DNA of 64,000 nucleotides from Syntrophobacterales bacterium (GTDB lineage: Bacteria; Desulfobacterota; Desulfobaccia; Desulfobaccales; 0-14-0-80-60-11), in contig JAGVAH010000071.1 in NCBI GenBank assembly GCA_020060385.1, positions 18,797-82,796 of the forward strand. Reading direction: 5' to 3'. The translations under genes and the position numbers were made by a program. This document shows, in pieces, positions 41,404 through 51,011 of this stretch. The notes below the pieces were generated by a model. It was not told where the DNA came from. It made no database searches and saw nothing but the letters and a program-made list of their open reading frames with translations. The number at the start of each line of letters is the position of its first letter. Positions within the stretch are counted from its first letter, which is position 1.

Positions 41404-42162
41404 TTATCGACAATCTTTGCAGACGAAAAAGTTCTCCACCGGGTCGCCGGTAATCTTGGCCCAATGTTCCAACTGGTACTTGGGGGCAATATAGTTGCCG
41501 CAGACGTTGCAGGGCTGCAGTTCGAAGTCCCGGCCCCAGATGGTGCGGATGCCCTCTTTCTCGGTGTAGGGGATGACATTGTTGGGGCAGACGAAAGCGC
41601 AGGAACCGCAACCGATACAGGCCGAGGACTTTTCCATGAAGGGCGTGGCCACCTGTTTGTCGGGAGTGCGGCCCTTCATGCTGATGGCGCTTACCCCCAC
41701 CACCTCCCGGCAGGTGCGGACGCACAGCCCGCAGAGAATGCAGAGTTCCTCCGGGTCGTCGGTCTTGAACCGGGACTCGTAGACGCCGTGGGCCGCGGCC
41801 ATCTCCTGGATCAACTTGGCCTTGGGAGTGCGGGCCAGGAGCAGTTCCAACACCATGCGCCGGGCCTGGAGCACGGTCTCCGAGTGGGTCTGCACCACCA
41901 AGCCCGCCTGGGTGGGATAGGTGCAGGAGTTGACGATCTGGGTGCGGGGATGCTCGCCGATCTCCACCACGCACAAGCGGCAGTGCCCCTCTGAGGGCAG
42001 GTCCCGGTGGTAGCAGAGGGTGGGAATTTCGAAGCCGTTCTGCCGGGCGGTGACCAACAGGCTTTGATCCTGGGGGGCGCGGATGGTGACGCCATTGATG
42101 GTCAGGTGCACTTCCTCGCCCAGGGTGTCATAAGCAGTTTCGTCACTGATCTTCCAAACCAT
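41404..42162 (-). CDS. NuoG/HoxU-like iron-sulfur subunit
   Basis: A 252-residue protein. An N-terminal [2Fe-2S] ferredoxin domain has CYHRDLPSEGHCRLCVVEI, and two [4Fe-4S] motifs follow, CILCGLCVRTC and CIGCGSCAFVCP. The His-Cys3 cluster motif expected between them in complex I NuoG is missing. A short C-terminal extension has two CxxC pairs (CNVCGNY and CKDCR). It would pass electrons between the NuoF-like flavoprotein and the oxidoreductase or ferredoxin. It is the last gene of the operon. Confidence 0.85.
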   Translation of the reverse strand: MVWKISDETAYDTLGEEVHLTINGVTIRAPQDQSLLVTARQNGFEIPTLCYHRDLPSEGHCRLCVVEIGEHPRTQIVNSCTYPTQAGLVVQTHSETVLQARRMVLELLLARTPKAKLIQEMAAAHGVYESRFKTDDPEELCILCGLCVRTCREVVGVSAISMKGRTPDKQVATPFMEKSSACIGCGSCAFVCPNNVIPYTEKEGIRTIWGRDFELQPCNVCGNYIAPKYQLEHWAKITGDPVENFFVCKDCR

Positions 42163-42328
42163 GTTATTCTCCTGAACACCTCACGCAAAGACGCAAAGGC
42201 GCAAAGTAAGACGCAAAAACATTTTCAAAATTCAGCATATCTGCTCGTTCCTAAGCTACGGCTGGGGAACGGGATTGGCAGCGAAGCTCTTGCTTCGTCT
42301 TAACTGCTTACTGCTCACAGCTTACTGC
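42163..42328. repeat. Repeat block inside the nuo operon
   Basis: The 166-bp gap between nuoG- and nuoF-like genes holds ACGCAAAGACGCAAAGG repeats, a GTTCCTAAGCT..GGGGAACG pair and four period-7 units (ACTGCTT, ACTGCTC, ACAGCTT, ACTGCTT). Confidence 0.7.
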
Positions 42329-44182
42329 TTACTCTATCTTCACCGCATCAAACTGGCAGGCTTCATAACACAGGCCGCATTTGACGCAGAGTTCCTGGTC
42401 GATCTCCTGGGCCATCTTCTTCTTGCCGCTGATGGCTCCCACCGGGCATTCCCGCACGCAGGCCAGACAGCCGGTGCAGGTCTCGGGATCAACGGTGTAT
42501 TTGAGGAGCGGCCGGCACACCAAGGCGGGGCACTTTTTCTCCCGGATATGGGCCAGGTATTCCTCCCGGAAGTACTTCATGGTGGAGAGCACGGGGTTGA
42601 CCGCGCTCTTCCCCAAACCGCAGATGGAGGCGGCGGCCATGGTGCCGCAGAGTTCCTCCATCAGCGCCAATTGCTCTTCCGTGCCCCGGCCGTGAATGAT
42701 TTCATCCAGGAGGAACAGCAGGTTTTTCAACCCCTCCCGACAGGGGGTGCACTTGCCGCAGGATTCCTGGTAGAGGAAATTGATGAAATAACGGGCCACG
42801 TCCACCATGCAACTGCTGGTGTCCATGACGATCATGCCGCCGGAACCCATGATGGAGCCCACGGACTGGAGGCTGTCGTAGTCCACCGGCAAATCCAGGA
42901 ACTGGCCGGGGATGCAGCCCCCGGAGGGGCCGCCGGTCTGCACCGCCTTGAATTCCCGGTCCTGGCGGAGGCCGCCACCCAGGTCATAGACGATCTGGCG
43001 CAAGGTGGTGCCCATGGGCACTTCCACCAGACCCGTTTGATTGACCGCGCCCACCAGGGAGAAGACCTTGGTGCCCTTGCTATTTTCCGTGCCGATGCCC
43101 GCGTACCAGTCAGCCCCCAGGTTGATGATCTCCGGCACGTTGGCCCAGGTCTCCACGTTGTTGATCACCGTGGGTTTGCCGAAGAGACCGGCTTGCACCG
43201 GATAGGGCGGCCGGGGCCTGGGTTCGCCGATGAAGCCTTCCATGGAGTGGATGAGGGCGGTCTCTTCCCCGCAGACAAAGGCCCCCGCGCCCCGGGAGAT
43301 CTTGATATCGAAGTCGAAACCGGACCTGAGGATATTCTTCCCCAGGAAGCCGGACTCCTGGGCCTGCTGGATGGCCAGCTGCAACCGGCCCACCGCCAGG
43401 GGATACTCATGGCGCACGTAGATGTAGCCTTTGGAGGCGCCGATGGCCCGGGCGCCGATGATCATGCCCTCCAGGACCGCGTGGGGGTCCCCCTCCATCA
43501 CCGCCCGGTCCATGAACGCGCCGGGGTCGCCTTCGTCCCCGTTGCAGATGATGAACTTGGGCTCATCCAAGGCGTCCTGGCAGATGCGCCACTTGCGGCC
43601 CGTGGGGAAGCCGCCGCCGCCCCGGCCCCGGAGGCCGGATTTTTCAATGGCGTCGATGATCTCATCCGGCTTCATCTCCAGGAGGGCCTTGCGCAAGGCC
43701 CGGTAGCCCCCCAACGCCAGGTAGTCGTCCAGGCTGGTGGGGTCGATGACGTCCAGCTTCCTGAGGACGATGGGCATCTGTCCCTTAAAAAAGGGAATCT
43801 CCCCTTTATACGCGGCCTTCTCCTGGGTGTGGAGGTCTTCATAGATCAGGCGGTCCACCACCTGCCCTTCTTTCAGGGTCTGCTCCACGATCTCCGCCGC
43901 ATCCTCGGGGGTGACGTGCTGGTAGGTGATTTCCTGGGGGCGGATGAGCACCCGGACCGCGCCGGCGCAGAGGCCGTGGCAGCCGCACTCTTTCAGGAGG
44001 ACCTGGGCGGCCAGGCCGTTTTTCTCCAACTCCTCCCGAAAGGCCGCGGCCACCTCCTCACTGCCCATGGGCAGGCAGCCCGGCCCGGCGCAGACCAGTA
44101 CCTGGGGCTGGTTGGGATCCCGTTTGGCAATGAGCTGGCGCCGGTATTCCCGCAGGTGGTCGATGGATTCGAATTTTGGCAT
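42329..44182 (-). CDS. NuoF/HndC-like NADH-binding flavoprotein
   Basis: A 617-residue protein. Residues 1-110 are a thioredoxin-like [2Fe-2S] domain (ECGCHGLCAG). The NADH/FMN core has RGRGGGGFPTGRKW, NGDEGDPGAFMDRAVMEGDP and, for the [4Fe-4S] site, CGKCTPCREG. The last 60 residues are two [4Fe-4S] ferredoxin motifs (CTGCLACVRECP and CVKCGLCYEACQ). This fused layout is the one of NADP-reducing hydrogenases and electron-bifurcating complexes. It would reduce NAD(P)+ or take electrons from NADH. Confidence 0.93.
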   Translation of the reverse strand: MPKFESIDHLREYRRQLIAKRDPNQPQVLVCAGPGCLPMGSEEVAAAFREELEKNGLAAQVLLKECGCHGLCAGAVRVLIRPQEITYQHVTPEDAAEIVEQTLKEGQVVDRLIYEDLHTQEKAAYKGEIPFFKGQMPIVLRKLDVIDPTSLDDYLALGGYRALRKALLEMKPDEIIDAIEKSGLRGRGGGGFPTGRKWRICQDALDEPKFIICNGDEGDPGAFMDRAVMEGDPHAVLEGMIIGARAIGASKGYIYVRHEYPLAVGRLQLAIQQAQESGFLGKNILRSGFDFDIKISRGAGAFVCGEETALIHSMEGFIGEPRPRPPYPVQAGLFGKPTVINNVETWANVPEIINLGADWYAGIGTENSKGTKVFSLVGAVNQTGLVEVPMGTTLRQIVYDLGGGLRQDREFKAVQTGGPSGGCIPGQFLDLPVDYDSLQSVGSIMGSGGMIVMDTSSCMVDVARYFINFLYQESCGKCTPCREGLKNLLFLLDEIIHGRGTEEQLALMEELCGTMAAASICGLGKSAVNPVLSTMKYFREEYLAHIREKKCPALVCRPLLKYTVDPETCTGCLACVRECPVGAISGKKKMAQEIDQELCVKCGLCYEACQFDAVKIE

Positions 44183-44300
44183 AATGAGTTCTCTTTAAAT
44201 TCGGGGGAAGAGGGGAATAAGGGTAAAGGGGGAAAAGGTATTGTGTCTAACGACTCACTTTCCTTTTTCCCTCTTCCCCCGCTTCCCCTTTTCCCCTGGA
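44183..44300. repeat. Inverted GGGGGAAGAGGGG / CCCTCTTCCCCC repeat
   Basis: Between nuoF- and nuoE-like genes, CGGGGGAAGAGGGGAATAAG faces CCCTCTTCCCCCGCTTCCCC, giving a purine/pyrimidine inverted repeat. Confidence 0.65.
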
Positions 44301-44753
44301 TTATTTATAGAGTTTCAAGATTTTCGGCACCTTGTCCACGGTGCTGCGGCCGAAATATTTGTCGTCCACCATCATCACCGGGGCTTGGGCGCAGGACCCC
44401 AGGCAACCCACGGTCTCCAGGGAGAATTGCATGTCCTTGGTGGTGTAGCCCACCTCCACCCCCAGGCGGTGGCTCAGGGATTCCACCACCCGGCCGCCGC
44501 CCCGCAAGTGGCAGGTGGTGCCCAGGCAGACCTTGATCTGATGCTTGCCCTTGGGAAGCAGGGAAAACATCTTGAAAAAGGTGGCCACACTGTAAATCTG
44601 GGTCATGGGCACGTTTAAACGCTCTGAGACCACCTGCAATTCGTCCTTGGGCAGATAGCTGTAGGCATCCTGAATATCCTGGAGCACCGGGATGAGGTCC
44701 CAGGACTCCCCTTCATAGCGTGACAAGATGGCTTCGAGGCGTGGCAGGTCCAT
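44301..44753 (-). CDS. NuoE-like [2Fe-2S] subunit
   Basis: A 150-residue thioredoxin-fold protein with the four family cysteines in CLGTTCHLRGGG and TVGCLGSCAQAPVM. It partners the NuoF-like flavoprotein. The start codon overlaps the porB stop (TAATG on the minus strand), which ties the NADH module to the 2-oxoacid oxidoreductase at the level of translation. Confidence 0.92.
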   Translation of the reverse strand: MDLPRLEAILSRYEGESWDLIPVLQDIQDAYSYLPKDELQVVSERLNVPMTQIYSVATFFKMFSLLPKGKHQIKVCLGTTCHLRGGGRVVESLSHRLGVEVGYTTKDMQFSLETVGCLGSCAQAPVMMVDDKYFGRSTVDKVPKILKLYK

Positions 44754-45748
44754 TATTCCTTCTCTTCTTCAGGTTCAGTAATCACCGGAAATTCCGGATA
44801 GGAAGCTCCACATTTATCCAGGAGCAGTTGGTATTGCGCCATGGTGTGTTTCTGGATAAAATCCCGCTCCTTCTCCCGGAGGTGCCGGAACCGGCCCTGG
44901 GGCTTGAGATAATCGTTCACCGGCCTGAGCTTGGGCACTTCCACGGTGAGGCGGTACTTGCCGTTTACCACTTCAAAGAGGGGGAAGACCCCGGTTTCCA
45001 CCGCCAGGCGGCCCAGGCGGACGCTCAAATCCGTGGCCGAACGCCAGCCCGTGGGGCAGACGGACAGCACGTGCACGTACGCGGGCCCCGGCGTTTCGAT
45101 GGCCTTGCGCACCTTGAAGAACAGGTCGAAGAGGTAGCTGGGGGAGGCGGTGGCCACGTAAGGAATGCCGTGGGCCACGGCAATGGCCGTCATGTTCTTC
45201 TTCTGGGTGTGCTGGCCGATGCTCATCTTCCCCGGGGGCGAGGTGGTGGTCATGGCCCCGTAGGGGGTGGAGCTGGAACGCTGGATGCCGGTGTTCATAT
45301 AGGCTTCGTTGTCCCAGCAGAAGTAGGTGAAGTTGTGCCCCCGCTCCAAGGCGCCCGAGAGGGACTGGAGGCCGATGTCGGTGGTGCCCCCGTCTCCCCC
45401 CATGGCCACCACCTTGGGCATGGGGCCCTTCAACTTGCCCTTGCGTTGCAGAACTTTGAGGGCAGACTCGATGCCCGAAGCCACCGCCGAGGCGTTTTCG
45501 AAGGCCACGTGCAGCCAGGGGTGCATCCAGGCCGTCTGGGGCCAGCCCGAGGAAACGATCTCCATGCAGCCGGTGGCGTGGGCGATGATCGCGTCCTTGC
45601 CGATGGCCTTGCAGACCCAGCGCACCGCCAAGGCCTCGCCGCAGCCCTGGCAGGAGCGGTGTCCGGAAGTAAAATACTCCTCCCGGGGCATAAGCCGGGA
45701 GGCATAGGTATCGAATTTCTGGCTTTGGGCGTAACCGAATTTATCCAT
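44753..45748 (-). CDS. porB: 2-oxoacid:ferredoxin oxidoreductase, beta subunit
   Basis: A 331-residue thiamine diphosphate-binding subunit. It has HRSCQGCGEALAVRW, MEIVSSGWPQ, and the TPP site GDGGTTDIGLQSLSGALERG (GDGG...NN-type; Asn is replaced in the pattern WDNEAYMNTG). The substrate is probably pyruvate, but other 2-oxoacids (2-oxoglutarate, phenylglyoxylate) cannot be excluded. It overlaps porA (TGATG) and nuoE (TAATG). Confidence 0.9.
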   Translation of the reverse strand: MDKFGYAQSQKFDTYASRLMPREEYFTSGHRSCQGCGEALAVRWVCKAIGKDAIIAHATGCMEIVSSGWPQTAWMHPWLHVAFENASAVASGIESALKVLQRKGKLKGPMPKVVAMGGDGGTTDIGLQSLSGALERGHNFTYFCWDNEAYMNTGIQRSSSTPYGAMTTTSPPGKMSIGQHTQKKNMTAIAVAHGIPYVATASPSYLFDLFFKVRKAIETPGPAYVHVLSVCPTGWRSATDLSVRLGRLAVETGVFPLFEVVNGKYRLTVEVPKLRPVNDYLKPQGRFRHLREKERDFIQKHTMAQYQLLLDKCGASYPEFPVITEPEEEKE

Positions 45749-46923
45749 CAGCCTCTTACCCCAAATATATGGTATTCCTGGGTAGGTTTGTGTTGGGCCT
45801 CTTCCTGGGCCTGGGCCACGATGTTCTTAAAATCTCCGGGTGTTACATCCCGGCCTCCCAGGCCGATGACGAAGCTGGCGGTCTGGGGGCGGCCCCGCAT
45901 GGCGTAGAAGGCGCTGCGCACCTCCGCCAGCACCGGCGGCGCGGCGCCTCCCAGGGACAGGGCCCGGTCGCAGACAATGAGGAGTTTGGCGCTACCCACC
46001 GCATTCCTGAGGTCAGCAAAAGGGAAGGGTCGCCACATCCGCAGCTTTAAGAGGCCCACCTCTAGGCCGGCTTCCCGCATCTCGTCCACCGCCACTTCCG
46101 CCACTTCGCTCAGACAGCCCATGGTCAACAGCAGAATCTTGGCCCCCTCGGTCCGGTACTTCTCCACCGGCTGGTAACGCCGGCCGGTGAGATCGCCCCA
46201 CTCCTTCCAGACCTTGAGGATATGCTCGTAGGCGCCGGTGAGGGCCATCTGGTGCCCCATCTTCACCTCGGTATAGACCTCGGGCATGGCAAAAGCCCCC
46301 ATGGTCACCGGGTTGTCAGGGTCCAGCTGGAACCGGGGATGATAGGAGGGCAAAAACTTATCCACCAGTTCCTGGTCCGGAAACTCCATGGCCTCCACCA
46401 CGTGGGAGAGGATGAAGCCGTCCAGGTTGATGATGGTGGGCATCAGGACCTGGTGGTTTTCCGCGATCTTGAAGGCCATGACCGAGTGGTCGAAGGCCTC
46501 CTGGCCGTTTTCCACAAAGATCTGGATCCAGCCGATATCCCTGGCCCCCATGATGTCGCTGTGGTCGTTCCAGATGGACAGGGGCCCGGATAGGGCCCGG
46601 TTGGCCACGGTCATGACAATGGGCAGCCTGAGGGCACTGACGATATACAGAATCTCATTCATCAAGGCCAGGCCCTGGGAACTGGTGGCGGTGTAAGTCC
46701 GGGCGCCGGTGGCGGACATGCCGATGCAGGTGCTGATGGCCGAGTGTTCCGACTCCACGTTGACAAACTCAGCGTCCAACTCGCCGTTGGCCACCATGGA
46801 GGAGAGATGCTCCACGATGTGGGTCTGGGGGGTGATGGGATACGCGGCAATGGCTTCGGCCCGGCACATCTGCACCGCGTGGGATATCGCAATGGATACT
46901 TCCATGCCTACTCGGTGGGCCAT
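45748..46923 (-). CDS. porA: 2-oxoacid:ferredoxin oxidoreductase, alpha subunit
   Basis: The ATG at 46923 overlaps the porD stop (TAATG), so the track's upstream start is wrong. The 391-residue protein has AEAIAAYPITPQTHIVEHL, NVESEHSAISTCIGMSATGA and TATSSQGLALMNE, as in PFOR alpha subunits. It carries the domain I/II part that binds substrate with the beta subunit. It lies second from last of the por genes. Confidence 0.92.
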   Translation of the reverse strand: MAHRVGMEVSIAISHAVQMCRAEAIAAYPITPQTHIVEHLSSMVANGELDAEFVNVESEHSAISTCIGMSATGARTYTATSSQGLALMNEILYIVSALRLPIVMTVANRALSGPLSIWNDHSDIMGARDIGWIQIFVENGQEAFDHSVMAFKIAENHQVLMPTIINLDGFILSHVVEAMEFPDQELVDKFLPSYHPRFQLDPDNPVTMGAFAMPEVYTEVKMGHQMALTGAYEHILKVWKEWGDLTGRRYQPVEKYRTEGAKILLLTMGCLSEVAEVAVDEMREAGLEVGLLKLRMWRPFPFADLRNAVGSAKLLIVCDRALSLGGAAPPVLAEVRSAFYAMRGRPQTASFVIGLGGRDVTPGDFKNIVAQAQEEAQHKPTQEYHIFGVRG

Positions 46924-47216
46924 TATTCTTCCTCCGGCACCATGCTGATGCAGCCGGTGACGCATTCCTTGGCGCAGATACCGCACCCTTTACAGTACGT
47001 GTTCATATCGAAGTAGCCCCCCGGCTCCTCGGAGATGCCCCCCTCGGGGCACACGGTCCAACAGACGCCGCAGCGGATGCAACGGCTCTTGGTCCATACG
47101 GGATGTTGGGAGCGCCAGTCTCCGGTATTGTATCCCCGGGCGCTCCCCGGTTCCGTGAGGATCGCGCCCGCTTCGATTTCCTGCCAGGTGACTTGATCCA
47201 TGGGTTTACTGCTCAT
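46923..47216 (-). CDS. porD: 2-oxoacid:ferredoxin oxidoreductase, delta (ferredoxin) subunit
   Basis: A 97-residue protein with two [4Fe-4S] motifs, CIRCGVCWTVCPEGG and CKGCGICAKECVTG. It carries electrons from the TPP site. It overlaps porC by four bases (ATGA) and porA by one (TAATG). Confidence 0.93.
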   Translation of the reverse strand: MSSKPMDQVTWQEIEAGAILTEPGSARGYNTGDWRSQHPVWTKSRCIRCGVCWTVCPEGGISEEPGGYFDMNTYCKGCGICAKECVTGCISMVPEEE

Positions 47217-47770
47217 GACCGCCGCTCCTCAATGACAGTTTGCTCATAGGCTGTCTTCAAGGCGTTAAAATTCTTCACCGCCAGGGGCCCGAAGCGTTCC
47301 TTCAAGGGCAGCTCCAGGGACTCCAGCTTTACGACCCCGGTGGCCCTGATCAAGGCCCCCATCATGGTGGTGTTGACTATGGGCACCCCCAGGACTTCCC
47401 GGGCCACCCGGTTGGCGTCCACCAGGGCCAGGGTGTGCTTGAAGCCGTATTCCCGGCGCACTTCCTCCGGCGTCTTGGGGGTGTTCAGGACGATGATGCC
47501 GTCGGCCTTGAGATCCGCGGGTGGGTTCTGGATGCGGATGAGACTGGGGTCCAGGACCACCACCACGTCGGGGCTGGCGATCTTGCACCGCAGGCGGATA
47601 TGCCGCTCATCCACCCGGCAGAAGGCCAGAACCGGCGCGCCCCGGCGCTCCGGGCCGAAGGAGGGGAAGCCCTGGGCGAATTTCCCTTCGTTAATGGCCG
47701 CCAGGGCCAGGAGCTCCACCGACGTTACCGCCCCTTGTCCCCCGCGCCCGTGAAAGCGGATTTCAATCAT
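47213..47770 (-). CDS. porC: 2-oxoacid:ferredoxin oxidoreductase, gamma subunit
   Basis: A 185-residue protein beginning [20 protein letters not shown], then [19 protein letters not shown], the hallmark of the gamma subunit. AAGGA lies eight bases before its ATG. It is the first gene of the operon. An about 160-base untranslated stretch and an intrinsic terminator-like hairpin precede it. Confidence 0.93.
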
Positions 47771-47930
47771 ATGTCAAGTCCTTACCTTTGTTAAGGTTAA
47801 TCCCGCCAGGCTCTCTTTGCCGATCCCTGCCGTGTCGGCCAGGCCGTCTGCTACCTCCGGCAGCTACCAGGACCCAGGGATGCGGGCAGTATTTGTGAAC
47901 TTGCTCTGATTTGTCAGCAATTTTCTGATG

Positions 47931-48022
47931 GGAAAAATAAAAAAGCCGCCTTCGGCTTCACTCCTGGGGGCCGGGGCGGCTGATCGCTGGCAAGTCCCTA
48001 CTCGTTCCATGCCCATCTTGCT
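47931..48022 (-). ncRNA. Candidate leader RNA or small RNA ending in an intrinsic terminator
   Basis: Reading the minus strand from the candidate promoter, about 90 bases run to AGCCGCC..GGCGGCT followed by TTTTTTATTTTT. The stem encloses a smaller stem (GAAGCCG area). The location, 160 bases before porC on the same strand, fits an attenuator or riboswitch leader of the por-nuo operon. It could instead be the far terminator of purA, or a free small RNA. No known riboswitch consensus was recognised. Ends are estimates. Confidence 0.45.
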
Positions 48023-48026
48023 GCGT

Positions 48027-48054
48027 ATTTTATCATGTTTTCCGGGATTGCAAG
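48027..48054 (-). promoter_or_regulatory. Candidate promoter for the por leader
   Basis: On the minus strand CTTGCA, 16 bases, TAAAAT (five of six). It lies about 10 bases before the leader RNA candidate. Confidence 0.45.
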
Positions 48055-48278
48055 AACTTTTTTTCACAAGAACAGCCTTTCCCTGCAGCCGGGGAATAGA
48101 AGCAGCACGCTGCGGGTTCAGCTATAACCAGAAAAGCAGCAAAATTTTGGCTTAGCAAGATCCATCCAGTTCCCAAATAATGGACTCCTCCACGGCTTCT
48201 CCTGAAAGGTCCGGTCATTTAGGCCCAGGATAGCATTAGTATAAATTTAAGACACCAATCCCCGGCTGTCCAGGGGGT

Positions 48279-49661
<1,383 letters not shown>

Positions 49662-49847
49662 TTAAGGTGCAGGCCGGGAGCGGCCCATGCCGCCCCCGGA
49701 TGTAGGTATGGCTTCCTTTACCTTGGGCACGAACTTATTGGTGTGTTCCGGATAGGGCTGCCGCAGGCCCTTCTTGCTGCTCTTGCCGGTGGGCGGCGCG
49801 TCCTTAACGGATTTCAGATCTATTAGTCCAATTTTAAACCTCTTCAA
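49662..49847 (-). pseudogene. Duplicated 3' end of the acyl-CoA ligase gene
   Basis: The frame contains PPTGKSSKKGLRQPYPEHTN followed by KFVPKVK, matching the ligase C-terminus PTGKIIKKDLRKHYPEYTTK, KFVPKVK. The ligase stop TAA is here GAA, so the frame reads on through KEAIPTSGGG. DNA similarity continues about 40 bases past the ligase stop, to a related GC hairpin. There is no ATG; the frame opens with TTG at the stop of the beta-propeller gene. It is a fragment, not a working ligase. Confidence 0.8.
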
Positions 49848-50914
49848 TTTTTATCCAAAAGAAACAAAGGCTGTAGTCTATACAGCCTCGGGTCCAACAT
49901 TCCTTCACATAAGCCAAACTTGGTTTTTTTAACAAAGGTAGTATTATTAACATCCCCCCATGACCTATTTATTGATGTAATATCATACTCCGTAATTCTA
50001 GTGTTCTGTCCGTTCTTATATAGGAAAAGTGCTTCGAGTTCTCCAGGTGTTACCACTCCAGCCCAGACAATCCGGCCGCGATTATTGATTACCGGGCTCC
50101 GGTTATTATTATTGGTAGTAATCGGCGTAGTGGTGCCATTGCTATATAGTTGAATATTCCCGGGGTGCACCGGACCGGACTCATAAACTATTTGACAATT
50201 GTTATTAATGCGCGGTCTTATGTTGTCTTTACCGTCATTGGTAATGAGCTTCTTTTGGGAGCTGGTATGGAGACAAAGAACAACCTCCCAGAGACTCGGG
50301 GTGGTACCCTGGGACCGGTTCCACACCACATCCCCATAATCATTCATATGGGGGTTCTTATTGAGATGGGTGCCGTCATCATGGCTGTAATTGACGATCC
50401 AACCTCCATCTTTGAGATATACATAAATTTCCCCGGCTTCCGGGGGATCGGTAGTCGATCTGGTCCAGCCTATGTCCCCTTTATTATTGAGGGTCACGGG
50501 ACCAATTTCATTATGATTGCCGTCGGTAATCCTGGTGGTGGTGCCATTCTGATGCGAATAAATCTGCCAGTGGCTGCCGTCATATCCTGACCAGACTATC
50601 TGGCTGTTGTTGTTAATCACCGGGCCGTCGAGCAGCAAATCCGGGTTGGTGTCGTTATAGGTATTCTCCCTTACCTTCTTAAGAGGCTGCCCGTCAATAT
50701 ACCAATAGAGACTGCAAGTCCCGCCGTCAACGCGGGTAAAGGCCACCTCCCCCTTGTTGTTGATAGACGGATTTCGATCAGTGGTGTTATCAGTAATTTG
50801 CTTTTCGGTGATCTTTATCTGGGCCCCCACAACATGAGGAAAGGTCAGGATAAATACCAAAAAGATCATCAAGGCAACAAAAGAGGTTCTGCTCCATTGC
50901 CAATTGATCAGCAT
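49844..50914 (-). CDS. Secreted beta-propeller protein (TolB/PD40-like)
   Basis: A 356-residue protein with a signal peptide (TSFVALMIFLVFILTFPHVVGAQ) and repeated blocks of the type NPSINNKGEVAF, GPVINNNSQIVW, GPVTLNNKGDIGW and SPVINNRGRIVWAG about every 45-50 residues. This is the pattern of a six- or seven-bladed propeller. The gene is low in GC (about 40-47 percent by hand count of sample lines) and Asn-rich, unlike its neighbours. It lies between the ligase and the ligase 3' fragment, so it looks inserted. Substrate or partner unknown. Confidence 0.75.
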   Translation of the reverse strand: MLINWQWSRTSFVALMIFLVFILTFPHVVGAQIKITEKQITDNTTDRNPSINNKGEVAFTRVDGGTCSLYWYIDGQPLKKVRENTYNDTNPDLLLDGPVINNNSQIVWSGYDGSHWQIYSHQNGTTTRITDGNHNEIGPVTLNNKGDIGWTRSTTDPPEAGEIYVYLKDGGWIVNYSHDDGTHLNKNPHMNDYGDVVWNRSQGTTPSLWEVVLCLHTSSQKKLITNDGKDNIRPRINNNCQIVYESGPVHPGNIQLYSNGTTTPITTNNNNRSPVINNRGRIVWAGVVTPGELEALFLYKNGQNTRITEYDITSINRSWGDVNNTTFVKKTKFGLCEGMLDPRLYRLQPLFLLDKN

Positions 50915-50964
50915 GAGCCGCAGGTCTCCTTGATATTTATTTGAATTGCCTGGTAATAATTTAG

Positions 50965-50996
50965 GAAAAAGATTCGGGGGCGGCCAGGCCGCCCCC
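50965..50996 (-). terminator. Intrinsic terminator after the acyl-CoA ligase
   Basis: On the minus strand GGGGGCGGCC and GGCCGCCCCC form a stem with a tiny loop, followed by GAATCTTTTTCC. A similar hairpin is found after the duplicated ligase 3' end. Confidence 0.75.
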
Positions 50997-51011
50997 GCAT
51001 TGAGGTATGGC

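Larger units (their letters stand above)
47771..48278. other. Upstream region of the por operon
   Basis: A 508-bp gap between purA and porC, both on the minus strand. It holds a promoter-like pair (48027-48054), a possible leader RNA and a strong terminator-type hairpin (47931-47981). No protein-coding gene is supported. Confidence 0.5.

Noticed and set aside
42275-44536. 753-aa plus-strand ORF over the nuoF-like gene
   Set aside because: Antisense shadow of a conserved flavoprotein and of repeat DNA.
47931-48022. Assignment of the por leader to a known riboswitch
   Set aside because: No consensus of the c-di-GMP, fluoride, ZTP, glycine, TPP or cobalamin classes could be matched by eye.
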